DNA of 64,000 nucleotides from Hydractinia symbiolongicarpus (GCF_029227915.1 NC_079878.1:13082001-13146000), one strand, 5' to 3'. Positions 35,849 to 48,229 are shown, numbered from the stretch's first letter. Notes: generated by a model from the sequence alone, not told the origin. Numbers and translations are program-made.

Positions 35849-37990
35849 ATGGCAGGCACGGAGTTAATAAAATCGCTTTCTGACAGTGTATGTTGGAGAA
35901 TAGCGTCAAAACTAGATCGAAAGGAATCACCAAATTGGAAAGCGCTAATTGAACAAATAAACTCAACAGCCAAGACATATAATGAAAAAGCTATTTTGAA
36001 ATTTCAACTAGCGATATTAAAGCCACACGGTAGCCCAACATTACAGTTATTAGAAGATTTAGGTCGAAAGAAAAAAACTGTCTTGCAGTTAATAACATGG
36101 ATGAAAATGTTAAAAGACTTTCCAGATCTTGTCGAGCTGTTGGAACGTGGCGAAGATGCTATAAAATTATCAGCACCTGCCATTATTACACAGCCTCAAT
36201 CTGAAGTATACGTGGTTGGCGAGATCTTGCGTATGTCGTTTGACGTTCGTGGAGAAAATCCTTTAAAGTTTCAGTGGTTTAAGGGAAGCTTGGAATTGTC
36301 AAATCAAACCATGCATGTATTAACATTGACAGATCTACGAATTGAAGATACTGGTTTTTACATTTGTAGAGTTTCAAACGAGTATGGGTACGTTTTTACA
36401 GATTGGGCAAAAGTTGATGTCTCCCATACACCTTACCGTGAAACATTCAATGAACCCGTCATCACAATGCATCCTCGATCAATGACCTATGGATGTGGGG
36501 AGACACTAACATTATACGCAGATGCTGTGGGAAATCCAGCACCTTTTTTGCAATGGTTTCTTAACGATGAACCACTGTTAGGGAAATGTCAACGTGAGTT
36601 AACTATACCGAATGTAATGCTTGGCGAACATGATGGTTTATATAAACTGAAAGCTTCCAATAAACATGGCTCCGCCGTGTCATTACCAGCTCAAATCAGC
36701 ATAGGTAAATCCGAGCGTGTTGAAATACCAGATAAACCTTGTATAGGTAGAAAAGCAAATGTTAAGGGGCAGACGTCAGGCCGTGGGCCCGACGTTGATG
36801 TTAACGACACTGGTGTGTCGATCGTAGCACCTAATATGCCGTCGGAAAAATTTGCCTTGGTGATCGGTAACCAAGACTACGTCGAGCATGACTCACTTGG
36901 TCAGCTTGTTCACCCAATTAACGACTCATATGAGATTGCAGCAGCGTTGATGAGCATTGGGTTCAAGGTTGTTTCACTAGTTAACTTGGATCTTGATTCG
37001 ATGAAAAAAGCTGTTCAGTTTTTCTGTAGTTTGCTGGATTCTGGCTCGTATGCTCTCTTTTACTTTGCTGGGCATGGATTTGAAGTCGATGGAGAGAATT
37101 ATTTAATGCCTATTAATGCAACGAGTCATTACAAACCATCAGAAAACGTTTCACTTTCTAACGTGTTAAAATCAATGACCGGTGGCCCCGAATTACCCAA
37201 GTTAAATGTTTTGTTACTCGATTGCTGCCGAACAGAACCAGACTTTCTCCGTAAGGATCCCATACCTAAGCTGTGGCAACAGCAACGTAAGAACGTTGTC
37301 ATTGGTTACGGTTGCTGCTCCAAAGGTCGTGTTTTAGAATCTCCGATGATGAAGAATGGTTATTTTGCTCAATGCTTAGCAGAAAACATAGTCAAAGAAG
37401 TAAAAATTGACGATGTTTTGTTCGAAGTATCTCGAGCAATACATCAAGAACGGATAGTGGACCCAGCAACTGGCCGTACGCAGGTAGTTTACCGTCACAG
37501 TACCGTAGTAGATGAGTGTAAACTGACTGATCTTTCTAAATCGCAAGCCAACTTAACCGAGAAACCACTCGAAAAGACGTTACTATGGCAACAAGCTCAC
37601 AAGGCGCCTATGTCCCCTGTCACCATCCTTGACAACGAACTTGGAACTGTCAAGCTGATCTTTACAGCGCAATTTTCGAACTGCTTGCTTATTCAAAGCG
37701 AGGTAAAGCCGAATCCAAACACAACAGCGTATAGTGTAATGTTTATTTTACCGCAAACTATTGGTGGAGCGCAAGTTGAGATTATCACGCCAGAGAAAGA
37801 TGAGAAAGTCGAAGATAAAGTTGTGCGCATCTCACGGCTGGAATATTTGGAGGGCGATATAAATATTCACGTGCAGGTGCAATTTGAAGTCAATGGCGTC
37901 TTGCAAAATCAAGCGGCGTTTTATAGAATCACAGAGAAGCCGCTCTATGCAAAAGTTTCTGATGAAATAAAGCAATTAACATTGAAATAA
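35849..37990 (+). CDS. MALT1: MALT1-type paracaspase, intronless, 713 aa
   Basis: A single uninterrupted frame encodes a death-like domain (about 5-100), two Ig domains (about 112-192 and 203-287), a caspase-like protease (about 332-555) and a third Ig-like domain (about 583-705). That is the order in vertebrate MALT1. The catalytic His is H409 in FAGHGFE and the nucleophile is C460 in LLLDCCR. D359, D458 and E497 align with the acidic S1-pocket residues that give MALT1 its Arg specificity, and W580 (LLWQQAHKAP) aligns with the tryptophan joining protease and Ig3. The long C-terminal tail of human MALT1 (about 824 aa) is missing. In mammals MALT1 works with CARD and BCL10 proteins upstream of NF-kB. 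A splice acceptor, TTTCATTTCAG, ends 17 bases before the ATG; AATAAA follows at 38002. The lack of introns is unlike every neighbour. Confidence 0.95.
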   Translation: MAGTELIKSLSDSVCWRIASKLDRKESPNWKALIEQINSTAKTYNEKAILKFQLAILKPHGSPTLQLLEDLGRKKKTVLQLITWMKMLKDFPDLVELLERGEDAIKLSAPAIITQPQSEVYVVGEILRMSFDVRGENPLKFQWFKGSLELSNQTMHVLTLTDLRIEDTGFYICRVSNEYGYVFTDWAKVDVSHTPYRETFNEPVITMHPRSMTYGCGETLTLYADAVGNPAPFLQWFLNDEPLLGKCQRELTIPNVMLGEHDGLYKLKASNKHGSAVSLPAQISIGKSERVEIPDKPCIGRKANVKGQTSGRGPDVDVNDTGVSIVAPNMPSEKFALVIGNQDYVEHDSLGQLVHPINDSYEIAAALMSIGFKVVSLVNLDLDSMKKAVQFFCSLLDSGSYALFYFAGHGFEVDGENYLMPINATSHYKPSENVSLSNVLKSMTGGPELPKLNVLLLDCCRTEPDFLRKDPIPKLWQQQRKNVVIGYGCCSKGRVLESPMMKNGYFAQCLAENIVKEVKIDDVLFEVSRAIHQERIVDPATGRTQVVYRHSTVVDECKLTDLSKSQANLTEKPLEKTLLWQQAHKAPMSPVTILDNELGTVKLIFTAQFSNCLLIQSEVKPNPNTTAYSVMFILPQTIGGAQVEIITPEKDEKVEDKVVRISRLEYLEGDINIHVQVQFEVNGVLQNQAAFYRITEKPLYAKVSDEIKQLTLK

Positions 37991-38001
37991 AAACGAGTTT
38001 T

Positions 38002-38007
38002 AATAAA
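38002..38007 (+). terminator. AATAAA poly(A) signal of the paracaspase gene
   Basis: AATAAA lies 12 bases after the stop codon. This is close but usable, and the compact 3' end suits a retrogene-like locus. Confidence 0.5.
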
Positions 38008-38029
38008 TTTTGTATGTGAAAAAACAAAA

Positions 38030-39570
38030 GAGTAGATTTCTATCTAAAGAGTTTGTTTTTTATCATTTTGGATATAAGAACATTTTTGAGAGATTATAGG
38101 AGTAATTTTTATAAAAATTTAAGATGTAATTCTTAATTTATGTTTTTATGTTTCAATTAAAAGGTCAAAAATCGAATAGTTTTCGACGTAATTTTATCGA
38201 ATTTTTGTTTTAAATAATCTTACGGAAATTTTAAAAAATGCATGGACACTAATTCCATATTTTCGCCCTATTTCAAACTTAATGCGCGGTCTAGGGCTAA
38301 GTTAGTGTACACATGAATTTGGTTTGTTGTACATCGGAAGGAGAAACCATTTTGTTGTAAGTGATTTTCCCGCATATAGTTTGGGTATTTTGTGGTTGCA
38401 TTCAACATGGGTCCATTACAATGTTCTGTTTTCAAGTGTTTAATAATAAAAAGAAATTTAAGGAGTTGTTGAATTTATAATGCGATGTACACTCTGGGAA
38501 ATAAAGAACGGACCGATCCCCCCCATCTCGGTTGTATTGTTTTCCAAAACGGTCTAAGGGTATTTCTGTAAAAAAATGACGAAATAACGAAATTTGTCAT
38601 AATAAAAGAAAATATAACTTTCAACTTTCTTGTAACTTAAAGAATGTAATTCTAGAAAAATATATAAAGGGTCGCCAAATATTGCAATTTCAGCAAATCT
38701 CTTAGAGGATAAATTAATACAAAGGTTTAATACTGTCAACATATCCTGTGAGTTCATCAAAATAAGAAACTTTGACACTAAGCCATTTTGTAGTGCTTCT
38801 CATCCTTATGACGGACAGGTCTCGGTACGAGTTTGTTTTGATATATACGTCACTCTTTGGAAGAAGGGAAATTAAATAAGAAAGAGTTATAAAATAAAAA
38901 GTTTTTTAAAAAAAAATTATTTACAATTGAGAGTTTGTACAAAAATATAATTCGCATTAGCATAATTTCTTCCATATATCCCCATAAGATCAATTACATA
39001 AAAGTATTTTATCTCCATCATTTTTTTCGAGTAGGAATTGGCGGCGGTGTGTTCGGTTCTTCCTACGAAAGGAATACAGAAGAATTAGCAAAGCATGTAA
39101 TGGAACCTTGGTCTATGAACTGATGTTGTATTTTTCGTACAGGATACACGCGGGTTCACTCTACGGTTAACTTCAAAAAAATTCACTTTTAAGGCTTGGT
39201 TTACAAACACATTAAGTGTTTCCTTGTTACCTGTTACTATTTATGCGTGTTAGCGGAGACCAAATTTCTTCTCAGTCAAGGGTAGAAAAAAGTGCGAATT
39301 TTAAGTTTTTCGTGTGATACGATTAATAGTGCGCCATTTCTGGGGGGTTTGTATGGAATTAAAAAATTCGATTTTTGCTTAAATTCGCCATAAGTTCCGC
39401 ACTTTTCCATACAGCACAATTTCTTATACCTTTTCGCTAGGAGTAAAATTTTGGTCATGGATAAAATTCTAATTCCCTATTTTATGTTAGTTTATAATTC
39501 TGATTTATTCTAATTTCCTTAATTTATGCTTGTATATCTATGATACACAACATTTTTTCGAGGCTTTTTT
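38030..39570. other. Intergenic between paracaspase and SHP2 genes
   Basis: AT-rich; no coding exon recognised on either strand. A minus-strand AATAAA at 39579-39584 probably ends the SHP2 transcript, which comes from the right, so the two genes are convergent. Confidence 0.5.
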
Positions 39571-39578
39571 TGACGGCT

Positions 39579-39584
39579 TTTTAT
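39579..39584 (-). terminator. Candidate AATAAA for the SHP2 gene
   Basis: Reads AATAAA on the minus strand about 345 bases past the SHP2 stop codon. Other A/T-rich hexamers lie nearer, so the choice is uncertain. Confidence 0.35.
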
Positions 39585-39929
39585 TCGTATTTCATGTGGT
39601 GAAGAAAAACTAAACTTGTTACAAGGTTAAAAAAAAACAGTGAACAAGAGAAAAAAGTAGAAAAAAGTAAACGCAGGTGAACATTTTTCAAACCTACATA
39701 AAATATTTTAAATCAAAACATATACAATGAAATCTGTGATTGAAAATTAACGTATCATAATTATTTTCTGTAATAAAATACGAAGCGTCTAATTTTTTTG
39801 TGGTTTTAAGTAGATTTAAGAAAGGTTTGTAATTTGTGGGAGTTTTAATAGAGTCTGAGGCTGTTTCAGTTTTAATTCTAAAACACAGAGCAAAATTTTC
39901 CTTCGAAACCAAAAAAACATTACAAACTC

Positions 39930-42900
39930 TTACCAAGACAAAAGAGACGCGTGTATTACAGGAGATCCAGGCTCTAAACGAACAAACATGTTACTTGCCT
40001 CTTTGGGTGGTGGACGTCCCAACAGATTTGTCATTGGTAAACCAGAAGCTGGTTTTCGATGCGGAATTGCTGGAGGAAGTTCTCCATTTACAGCTATCAC
40101 TGGTGGTTTAGGTGGCACTCTAAAAGGAAACCAGAAAAGCTTTCCGTTATTACTATCTAGTCGACTAAACTCTCATAGACTCTGGTGACACAGCCGAAGC
40201 ACAAGAAATACTTCTCTTCAAACAATTTAAAATATTCAGGATAGATATAAATACAGGTATAAAAGATATTATAATTAAGTAAACATTGCAATAATAAGCA
40301 AACGAACAAACCTGTGAACTATTGGTGGTGGAGTATCAGACGATGACATTTGCAAAGGTGGTGGTCGTTGCCGCCTTTCACTGGGCGTATCAGGCGTTCT
40401 TTTTGATGTGCTACAGCGCATTTTAACATCTGCAGGCTATGGAAAAGAATCGTGGACAAAAATATATTTAGTGTTGATTATATAACAAATTTGTTTGTCG
40501 TTTTGTCAATCTTGTAATATCAGTTCCAGCTTATACGCAATCTATAGGTCAAAAACTTAGGTTTACTGGAATTTCAGGAAATAGGTCTCCAAAAATAATT
40601 TAAAAAACCTTCAAAATTTAATTACAGAACCAGAGAATAATTAACAGCATAATCTGTGTATGTAAAAAAAAGACGCATTGCATACACAGTAAATACGTGT
40701 AATCCACCTACAAATAATAAATGATTCAAAACTCCAGAAAAATGATATTTACAACAACTTTACAACAAAAAGAAATCCACTGCTTACAGGTGACATGCTG
40801 CGAAAGTTGTGCTCCATCTCTACATAATGCGCTATGGCCAGATAAATAAATTTGTATTGGGCCTAAAAACAGATTAAAATTCTTTTAAAGTAAACGTATA
40901 TGACATTTCATATAGAACAAAAGTATTGATTTATAAATCAGAAATATTACATGAAGTACCCTAAAAACTTTAGGGTATAAATAACGCACCGGTAGATTGC
41001 TATAGAAACCACTTAGCTGCCGATCCAATATTCTTACAACAGTGCGGAATACACAAGGAAAGTGTAGTGCCCTTTGTTGGACCAGAATTCTATAAACTCG
41101 TGAAAAAACACTGAATGATACGGAGTAGCGATATGGATATCTGCTGACTCGGTAGTACTATGGTCATTTTAAGTCATGTGAATTGGAGTGAGAATAGTTA
41201 CCTCAAGTTGCACCATTCCTGCTCTTTGTGTGCGGACATGCTGTACAGTTTTCTGCACATCAATCTCACAGTCAAGACCTAGAAGTAAATAACACTTAAA
41301 AAAAAAGAAAAACTGTACAAATATACTCTCGCGCATAGAGTTACACTTTTAAAAAGCACTACTAATCGCAAGCAAATTCTTATTAACTGGCATGGAATAT
41401 CATAAAACTGCTTGTTTCACCTTGTTTTTGTAGAATCTTTACCAAAATATCAATCACCAGAAAAGCAGCCGTCCTTCCAATACCAGAGCTAAAAACAGAC
41501 AAGCAGTTATTGAGATTCGCCACGCTGATCAAAAAACAGGGATTGGGATTCTAAAGCAATCTGTTAATGTTTTTTACAATGTTATTCAATTTGCATGTGT
41601 AATAAGCAAAAAAAACAAACTTATGTTTCTTTTAGGGTTCACATTGCATCTTCAGATTTTATTCTCATATTTAAAATTGATTTTAATCTTGGAACATCAT
41701 ACACAGAAAAAAATATATAAGAATCTCCAAGGAAATTTTTCATTGTATTTAAAGCAAAGGTCATTTCTAATCGAATCACATGTTCACTTATTCGCGACCG
41801 AAAACACTAACTTTAAAGTGAAAGATAACCTTTCCTAATATTTAGTTTACCTGCAATGAGCAACTATGGGACCAGGGTAGTTGTTCGACTTTTGTTTCAG
41901 ATTAATATCATGCAAAATGCCAATTACAGAGCCTACATTTGATGGTGTACCATGTTCAGGCCATCCAATATACTGGTAATGATATATGGTATGTTCTCCT
42001 TCTTCTGGCTGTAAATAAGTTCGTTTAAAAAATGATAATTATGAAGTTTTCACACTAGCAAGGGATCCGGACAAGGTACAGAATTTTTAAAAAAATGATT
42101 TCATGACTTCCCTGAAAATCATCCCAACTTTTTTTCAGACCATGTTTTGGAGTTTTTACTAATTTTCATTCCACTGAGTTGACGTCTTAAGTTTACCAAA
42201 ACACACACAAAATTAAACACAATATATACTGACTATGCAATAATTATAAGAAAATAAGTAATAAAGAAAATAACTAATAACAAAGATATGTTTCAAACAG
42301 CAGTCAAAATCAATTACCTCGTCTCCATTCGTTAACTTTAATTCTCTGTAAATGAACTCTTGCGTTTCAGTCTCCTTACTATTGAATATAGTGAAGTTTT
42401 CGACCTCCATAGATAAATCGACATCTGGCCAATATTTTGCACACCGGCTCTGAATAAAAAAACAACAACACACGTTGGCATTTTCCAAGATTTTTTTTTT
42501 AAATTTAGACATCATTAAAACCAGTCAAGGCCACCTACAAAGTTGTAAGACTATATAAAGCCCAAAAAAGCCTTAAAAAAGTTAAAAAACTTTACTTGGT
42601 AAACAGAATAAAGAAAATCCTCTGGTAAGATATTTTTTTTATATTTTGTTGCCCCTTCTTTCACATGGAAATAAAATCGCCATGGACTGCACTGAAAACC
42701 ATGTCTGAAAAGTGTTAACTACTGACACGGTTGATAAAACTCACAAAAACCAGCTTTCTATCAGATAGGCTAAGTATTTGTTTTCAAAAAAAGCTCTTTT
42801 ACCTTTCCACGTTCTACTTCCCGAGTTATCATCAAAATCACACAACTATTTTCCTGATACACCATCCTCCAAAAATCATGTATTGTTTCTGCCAGTGGAC

Positions 42901-45900
42901 CTTGTGTTGCAATATATTCATGATCACTCTCCCCCTGTAAACAAAAACATATGTATTTTGACTTTAACAATTTGACAGATATTCTTTTACTTTTTTCCTT
43001 CGTAAATCTATAACTAAATATGGCAACTTGAAGCCTTCACGTAATTAATTATTTAATGCCAACAACACTTAAAGAATATTATGATAAAATAAAAATATGC
43101 AGCCAGCAACATAACAACGTAATAAAGTCAGTACTTTGACGTAGGAGGCATTGATATAGTCCTGCGTAGGATCATCAGGATCTCCATCCAACAATTCAAC
43201 TCTTGTATGATCGACTACATAAAATGAAAGTAAAAAACAAATACATATCACAAAAAAATAAAATCTTATAAACATTTTTTTGTTGAAATTAAGAAAAAAA
43301 TACCTACACGGAACAATATTTTTAAATCTGTTTTTAATTTTGTTTTCTGAGGACAGTCCCACTTTTCTACTATACCGATGTTTACATTCTTGTTGTTGTA
43401 GTTGCTAAAAGTAAACAGATACGTACTGGAAAATATATACAGGAAATTCAAATTTTAAAATTCTCAGACTGTGACGTTTTTGGAGGGAAGTTGTCCAGGG
43501 GGAATTGCCCTGTCACCACTTAGATGAAAGTGCGGTGATGTGGCTTTTATTCACCAAGCCTTTGGAGGTAAACTAGTATCTCTAGAAGTGAAAGTGTACA
43601 CTTCTGAAATAAGGAAAGTATTATACCTCAAATTCTTCCCAGAATCCATCTTTGTTTGGTACTAATGGAGTCTCCCTTTGCAATTCAACAACCCGGTCAC
43701 CAATAGACGATGCTGTTATTTTAGTTGCATTAAAAGGCTAAACATAATTTGTAAATTACTTTGAAAGTATACAGAATTATACGCTAAAGTTTTAAACATG
43801 GTGGATGCAAAATTATCCAGTATTCCTTGGTTCTAGAAAAAATAGTTGTCACATTTCTTGATTAAACTGTAAGCTGGGAAGAGCAAATCTGTGTAAACTA
43901 ACTTAAAATTAAAACATGTTAGGAAGCCCAAACATCAGAATAAAATGAACAACCCTGTAGTAATATACAGTAATTTCTTTCCCATTCTTTTATAATCAAA
44001 AGTGTACGAATACCTGTTTTAAGTGCACTACAGTGCCACCATTTTTTTCTACCATAGGATTTTGCCGATAATAGTCAACTAAGTCAGTGATGGTTTCGAA
44101 TACCGGTCCTCCACCAATATCATACTTGCCGTCAACATTATAAATCATGACATGCAAGACAGTTTCATCAGATCTAAATTAGGGAGAAGTTCCCCAATTT
44201 ACCAAATCTAGACTTCAGAAACGTGCATCAAAACATGTTAAATATATCAAGATTATTTGCTTACTTGATAGTCAAAACGTAATCGCCAGGCTTGCTTACA
44301 CTTTCTCTGACTAAATAACTGCCATTCTTGCCTTTATCAAGCATTAATCTTTCTGCAACCTTACTTGACATATGACCGTGAAACCATCTTCAATTATAAA
44401 TTAAAAATGCAAGAAATGTAATGAATGTTACTCAGTATGCATATTTATCTCAGGGCAGAAACCTTAGCAGATAAAAGTTCCTGAATTAGTTCCAAGTGGA
44501 ATATTAGTGAGGTATTTATCATACCTTTCAGATGTAGGGTCTTTACAGTTCAGTGGATATAAAAGTTCTATAAGCTCTCCGTTTTTTTCTCGCAGCTCTC
44601 TTTCCATGTAATATTGGATAAGCTCTGATAATGTAGAGAAAGGCTCACCACCAGGCAAATCATAATAATCTCCATGGTTTTGTATTTTTATGTGAGTTAC
44701 ACTGTTGTTTCGTCTAAAAAAAGAAAACTCATCGATTGGCAAATCATAAGTCACTTCGAATGGAAAATGAATACTGTAAATACTTTGAAACTTAACCCAA
44801 AACATATGCAAAAAAAGTTTTGAAGTATTCTAAGGTATGTTCAATAATTTTTTCAGTTATATTGTATTAATCTTGAAAATTCACACACATGGAACAACAC
44901 CAAAATGCCAACCAATTTTCATGTTTTTTAAATTAGTAAAAGCAATTTTGAAAATGTTTGAGGCAATTTTTATTCTAAAAATAAAAAAAAATAGAAAGAA
45001 GTTTTCCCAGCCATGGTTATTTTGAGCTGTACTTAAATCACCAATTCTCCATGTGAGATAGCAATTCTAAAGCCACAGACATCTCTTTAACTGTGCAATT
45101 ATTAACAGCCTATACATCTACATGCAAAATAGCATTTTTCATTGGAATAGATGAAAATTCCAACCTCAGTTAGTGAAGGAAAAATATTGATTTTGTTCCA
45201 GGCCAATATCCTTTTGCAAGATTTCAGCTTTACGCTTGTTATTTTTATATATTTTTAATGTATATAAGGCTTTTTTAATTTAAAAAGCTGCTTTATAAGT
45301 TGCTTGCTAAATTTGGTCAGTTGATTTCAAATTTTTTTGTCAAACCCTTGGTTGAATATGTAGCTTCTACATGTTTTCAATACCATACAATGGTAATTGC
45401 TGCATAATTTTCAATCTTTTTTATGCTGTTGCATAGAACAGCTGCTAGGATATTTAAAGCAGAAAAATCCACTCAGGCAGAAGAACAATACGAGATATGT
45501 CATTTAAAGTAGAGCTTATAACTTTGTATCAAAATTTAAATGACTTTGTATCAGATTAAATTAAAGCTTCAATCATTGATACAATTACTTTAGGCAAATG
45601 GTTGCAAAGGGTTTTATGGTTTGATGTTTCAACTTTTTTTTTTCTAAATGTGCAAATAGCTCTTTAAATAGGAATTCTTGCAAAGCAAATGTAGATGGTG
45701 ATTTTACTTTTTTCAACACTGATCCAAAAATCAGCAAAAACAAACATTACCATACCTCACAGAAAGTGTAAAATCATTTTTGTTTGTTGAGCTAGGTCTG
45801 CATAGAAAACTACCATCTCTTCCTCTTTCCATAAGCAGTTGCTCAGCTTCCTGCCCTGTTATGTTTTGATGAAACCATCTAGAGAGGTAGCAACAATATG

Positions 45901-46038
45901 TATCACATAACTCAGTAATGCAATAGAGAATTAGAAAAAAATTTAGAGAGGGTCTGAGCAAAGAATAAAAAATATGTGAGCTATTACTTGCTACATAAAT
46001 TGTATTAAAACATAAATAAAAAACCTTCTGGATGTCAT
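39930..46038 (-). CDS. PTPN11: SHP2-type protein tyrosine phosphatase (PTPN11/corkscrew), complete
   Basis: Sixteen exons in frame: 46025-46038, 45756-45878, 44525-44713, 44265-44387, 44014-44173, 43627-43737, 43308-43404, 43135-43214, 42803-42934, 42318-42449, 41851-42008, 41421-41488, 41202-41278, 40788-40862, 40312-40436, 39930-40119. The product is 617 aa (human about 593). Exon 1 encodes only MTSR plus two bases of the next Arg, and the assembled start MTSRRWFHQN is nearly identical to human SHP2. N-SH2 spans about 6-102 (phosphotyrosine Arg R32 in FLCR), C-SH2 about 110-215 (R136 in YLVR), and the phosphatase about 240-510 with HCSSGIGRT (C439, R445). D61 and E76, which hold human SHP2 closed, are kept. 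Unusual: WPE (E405) replaces WPD, and the proline-rich tail has no tyrosine. It should act in the cytosol downstream of receptor tyrosine kinases in Ras/ERK signalling. Confidence 0.96.
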
Positions 46039-46910
46039 CTTGATCAACTTTATATTTCAGCCATATTGTCCAACAAATACACTAATATGAAATTGTAATA
46101 GTTTTCCTAAAACATCAATAATATGTTGCAAATATATAAAAGATAAACTAGGCAAACACATGCTTAGAATGATTTACCAATATATATAATTTATTTACAT
46201 TGATTGTGTTGAGGCACTAGCCATTTACAAAACATCTAAAGCAATACTCACAAGCCATACATTTTTAAATACTACCAAAAGCAAAATTAAAGTAAGAAAA
46301 GAAAACAAATCTTAATATAGATATTCGCAGTATTCCTTTAACAAATGACATAACACACATTTAAAATTTAATCTAAAAAAACTCAATACTTATGACCTTA
46401 CTTCACTTAGGTGCTTTTTTTTTCACTCAATAACGATTTCCTTTACCATTTACTTACATGATTCTGGAGATCAATTTTTCTTTTGTATTGAATGTTATTC
46501 TAATCTATTTATGTGAAAAGTTTTGCTTTGTTTCAGTGTCAGCCATTTTTGTTTCTTAAGTGTGTCTTCTTAGGTTAAGTCAATTTTAATTTTTCAAACT
46601 CAATATTATTGTCACTCTAGGATTTGTCAGTTCAAATTTTTAGTTTATTTAAAAATTTTGTTAAAATTTATTTTAGTTAAAACATATTTACAAGTTACAA
46701 ACAAGTCAATACTCAATAACACAGTCCGCATTACAGATGATCCCTAACCCAAATTTTAAGACTAAATTCAAGAGAATTTGAGAATTATCATTTTATCTTC
46801 TTTTGAATGCTAATATTCTTTGTGATAAAGCCCATTTATCTCTTTTTATTCCTTTTATAGCTAGCTAGTAGTAGGTAAAAAGTTTCAGCTTCTTTTTTTC
46901 CTGTCCAATA

Positions 46911-47015
46911 GACCTTTTTAAATGTTTAAATTTTCTGTGGTAAGCCCTTCTGGCTCTAACAACTGCGTAGCAGGCAGAAAGATGCGGAAGCTTGCAGAAG
47001 AAGGTCTTTTTCACC
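46911..47015. mobile_element. Half copy of a TA-flanked MITE
   Basis: Begins TA-GACCTTTTTAAATGTTTA and carries TAAGCCCTTCTGGCTCTAAC and GATGCGGAAGCTTGC, matching the left arm of the complete element at 48518 over about 100 bp. The right arm is absent; a SINE-like segment begins right after it. Confidence 0.75.
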
Positions 47016-47026
47016 CCATAGCTCTT

Positions 47027-47265
47027 GGTTAACCCAAGCCATGTGAGGGAAATTGGGGTGATGGTGCACTGTGTAGGGCGTTGGATGTTGCAGGGAGTTG
47101 TCTGGCAGAAGCGCTGACCCTAATTGAGTTTGCGTAGCTCAAAGAGAGCATTAAATACTCCCCATCACAGCCAGGACCCCTCCTGGAAATAATGGACAGG
47201 GTTTATTCCTTGATATTTGTGGGGCTAGCCATGTAAAATATAGCTATACATCTACATCTCTAGGA
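47027..47265. mobile_element. SINE-like segment
   Basis: GGTTAACCCAAGCCATGTGA followed by GGGAAATTGGG matches the reverse complement of 61914-61945. A second patch around the CAGGACCCCTCCTGGAAATAA stretch also resembles the reversed 61780-61900 segment. G+C is higher than in the flanks. No intact tRNA-like promoter was found, so this is a body fragment. Confidence 0.55.
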
Positions 47266-47764
47266 TGGGTTTGATCCCTTTCCCTTGTCTTGTGCTTTTT
47301 TGCGTACTCTCCTTTTTGGCAGAAATTAACTTAAACAGTGCATTTCTTCAGTTCTTTCTGAAAAAATTAAAATTAGCATATTCTTAAAAATTAGTGAGGT
47401 TAGCTAACTACATAAAATACAGAATTGTACAGCTTTCTTTTTCCTTCCTCACAGTTTGGTTTGCTTGCAATACTTGTTTTTACATAAATCCAGCTATGTC
47501 TATTTTGCTTATTCTATTTCTCGCGCAACTAATTGCGATACCTCAAAATCGCTTTGTTGTGTAAATATTTCGCCTGAGCTGGCCAGCCACACGAAAGCAG
47601 ATAAACTTTCTACAAGCTTTAATTGTTAACTTTATTAACATAATATTGCTCAATTGTATTACTTTCAACAAATTCTGTTTGATTGTTTATTTGCAAGGAT
47701 TCCTATTATCTAATATGGTCTAAAAGTTATTCTAAACTGTCACTTCTTGATACTTACAAAGATG

Positions 47765-48197
47765 ACTTTTCCCACTCTTAGCGGACTCGTGGATCTATTC
47801 TTGGTTTGATAAATCCCCCCACTGTGTTAACTAAATCCTTCGGCTTGAACTCTATTCGAAGTCAGTCCATTTACTCATGGAATTTTGTACAAAACTCCTT
47901 TCCTTCAACTCAACTAGTCTCTCTCACCTCTCTCAAACTAACTTCTTCTCTGATCCAATTCTTTTTCTCATTGTACTGCTGAGTTTGTCGTCATTTGTTT
48001 TTTTTTAATATGTTACTGCATTTTGCATAGGTTTTTGTTTGTTTTGTTGTTTTGTTTTTGTATATTAAGGGTGGCCAGCATCTTGTCATAGCCGTAGGCT
48101 ATTAATGCTGGTCTCCTTACAGTGATAGCCTAATTTTCTTCATAAATTTGATATTTATTTGACTTTTACCTCGTGTATGCTATTAATGTAGAATAAA

Positions 48198-48229
<32 letters not shown>

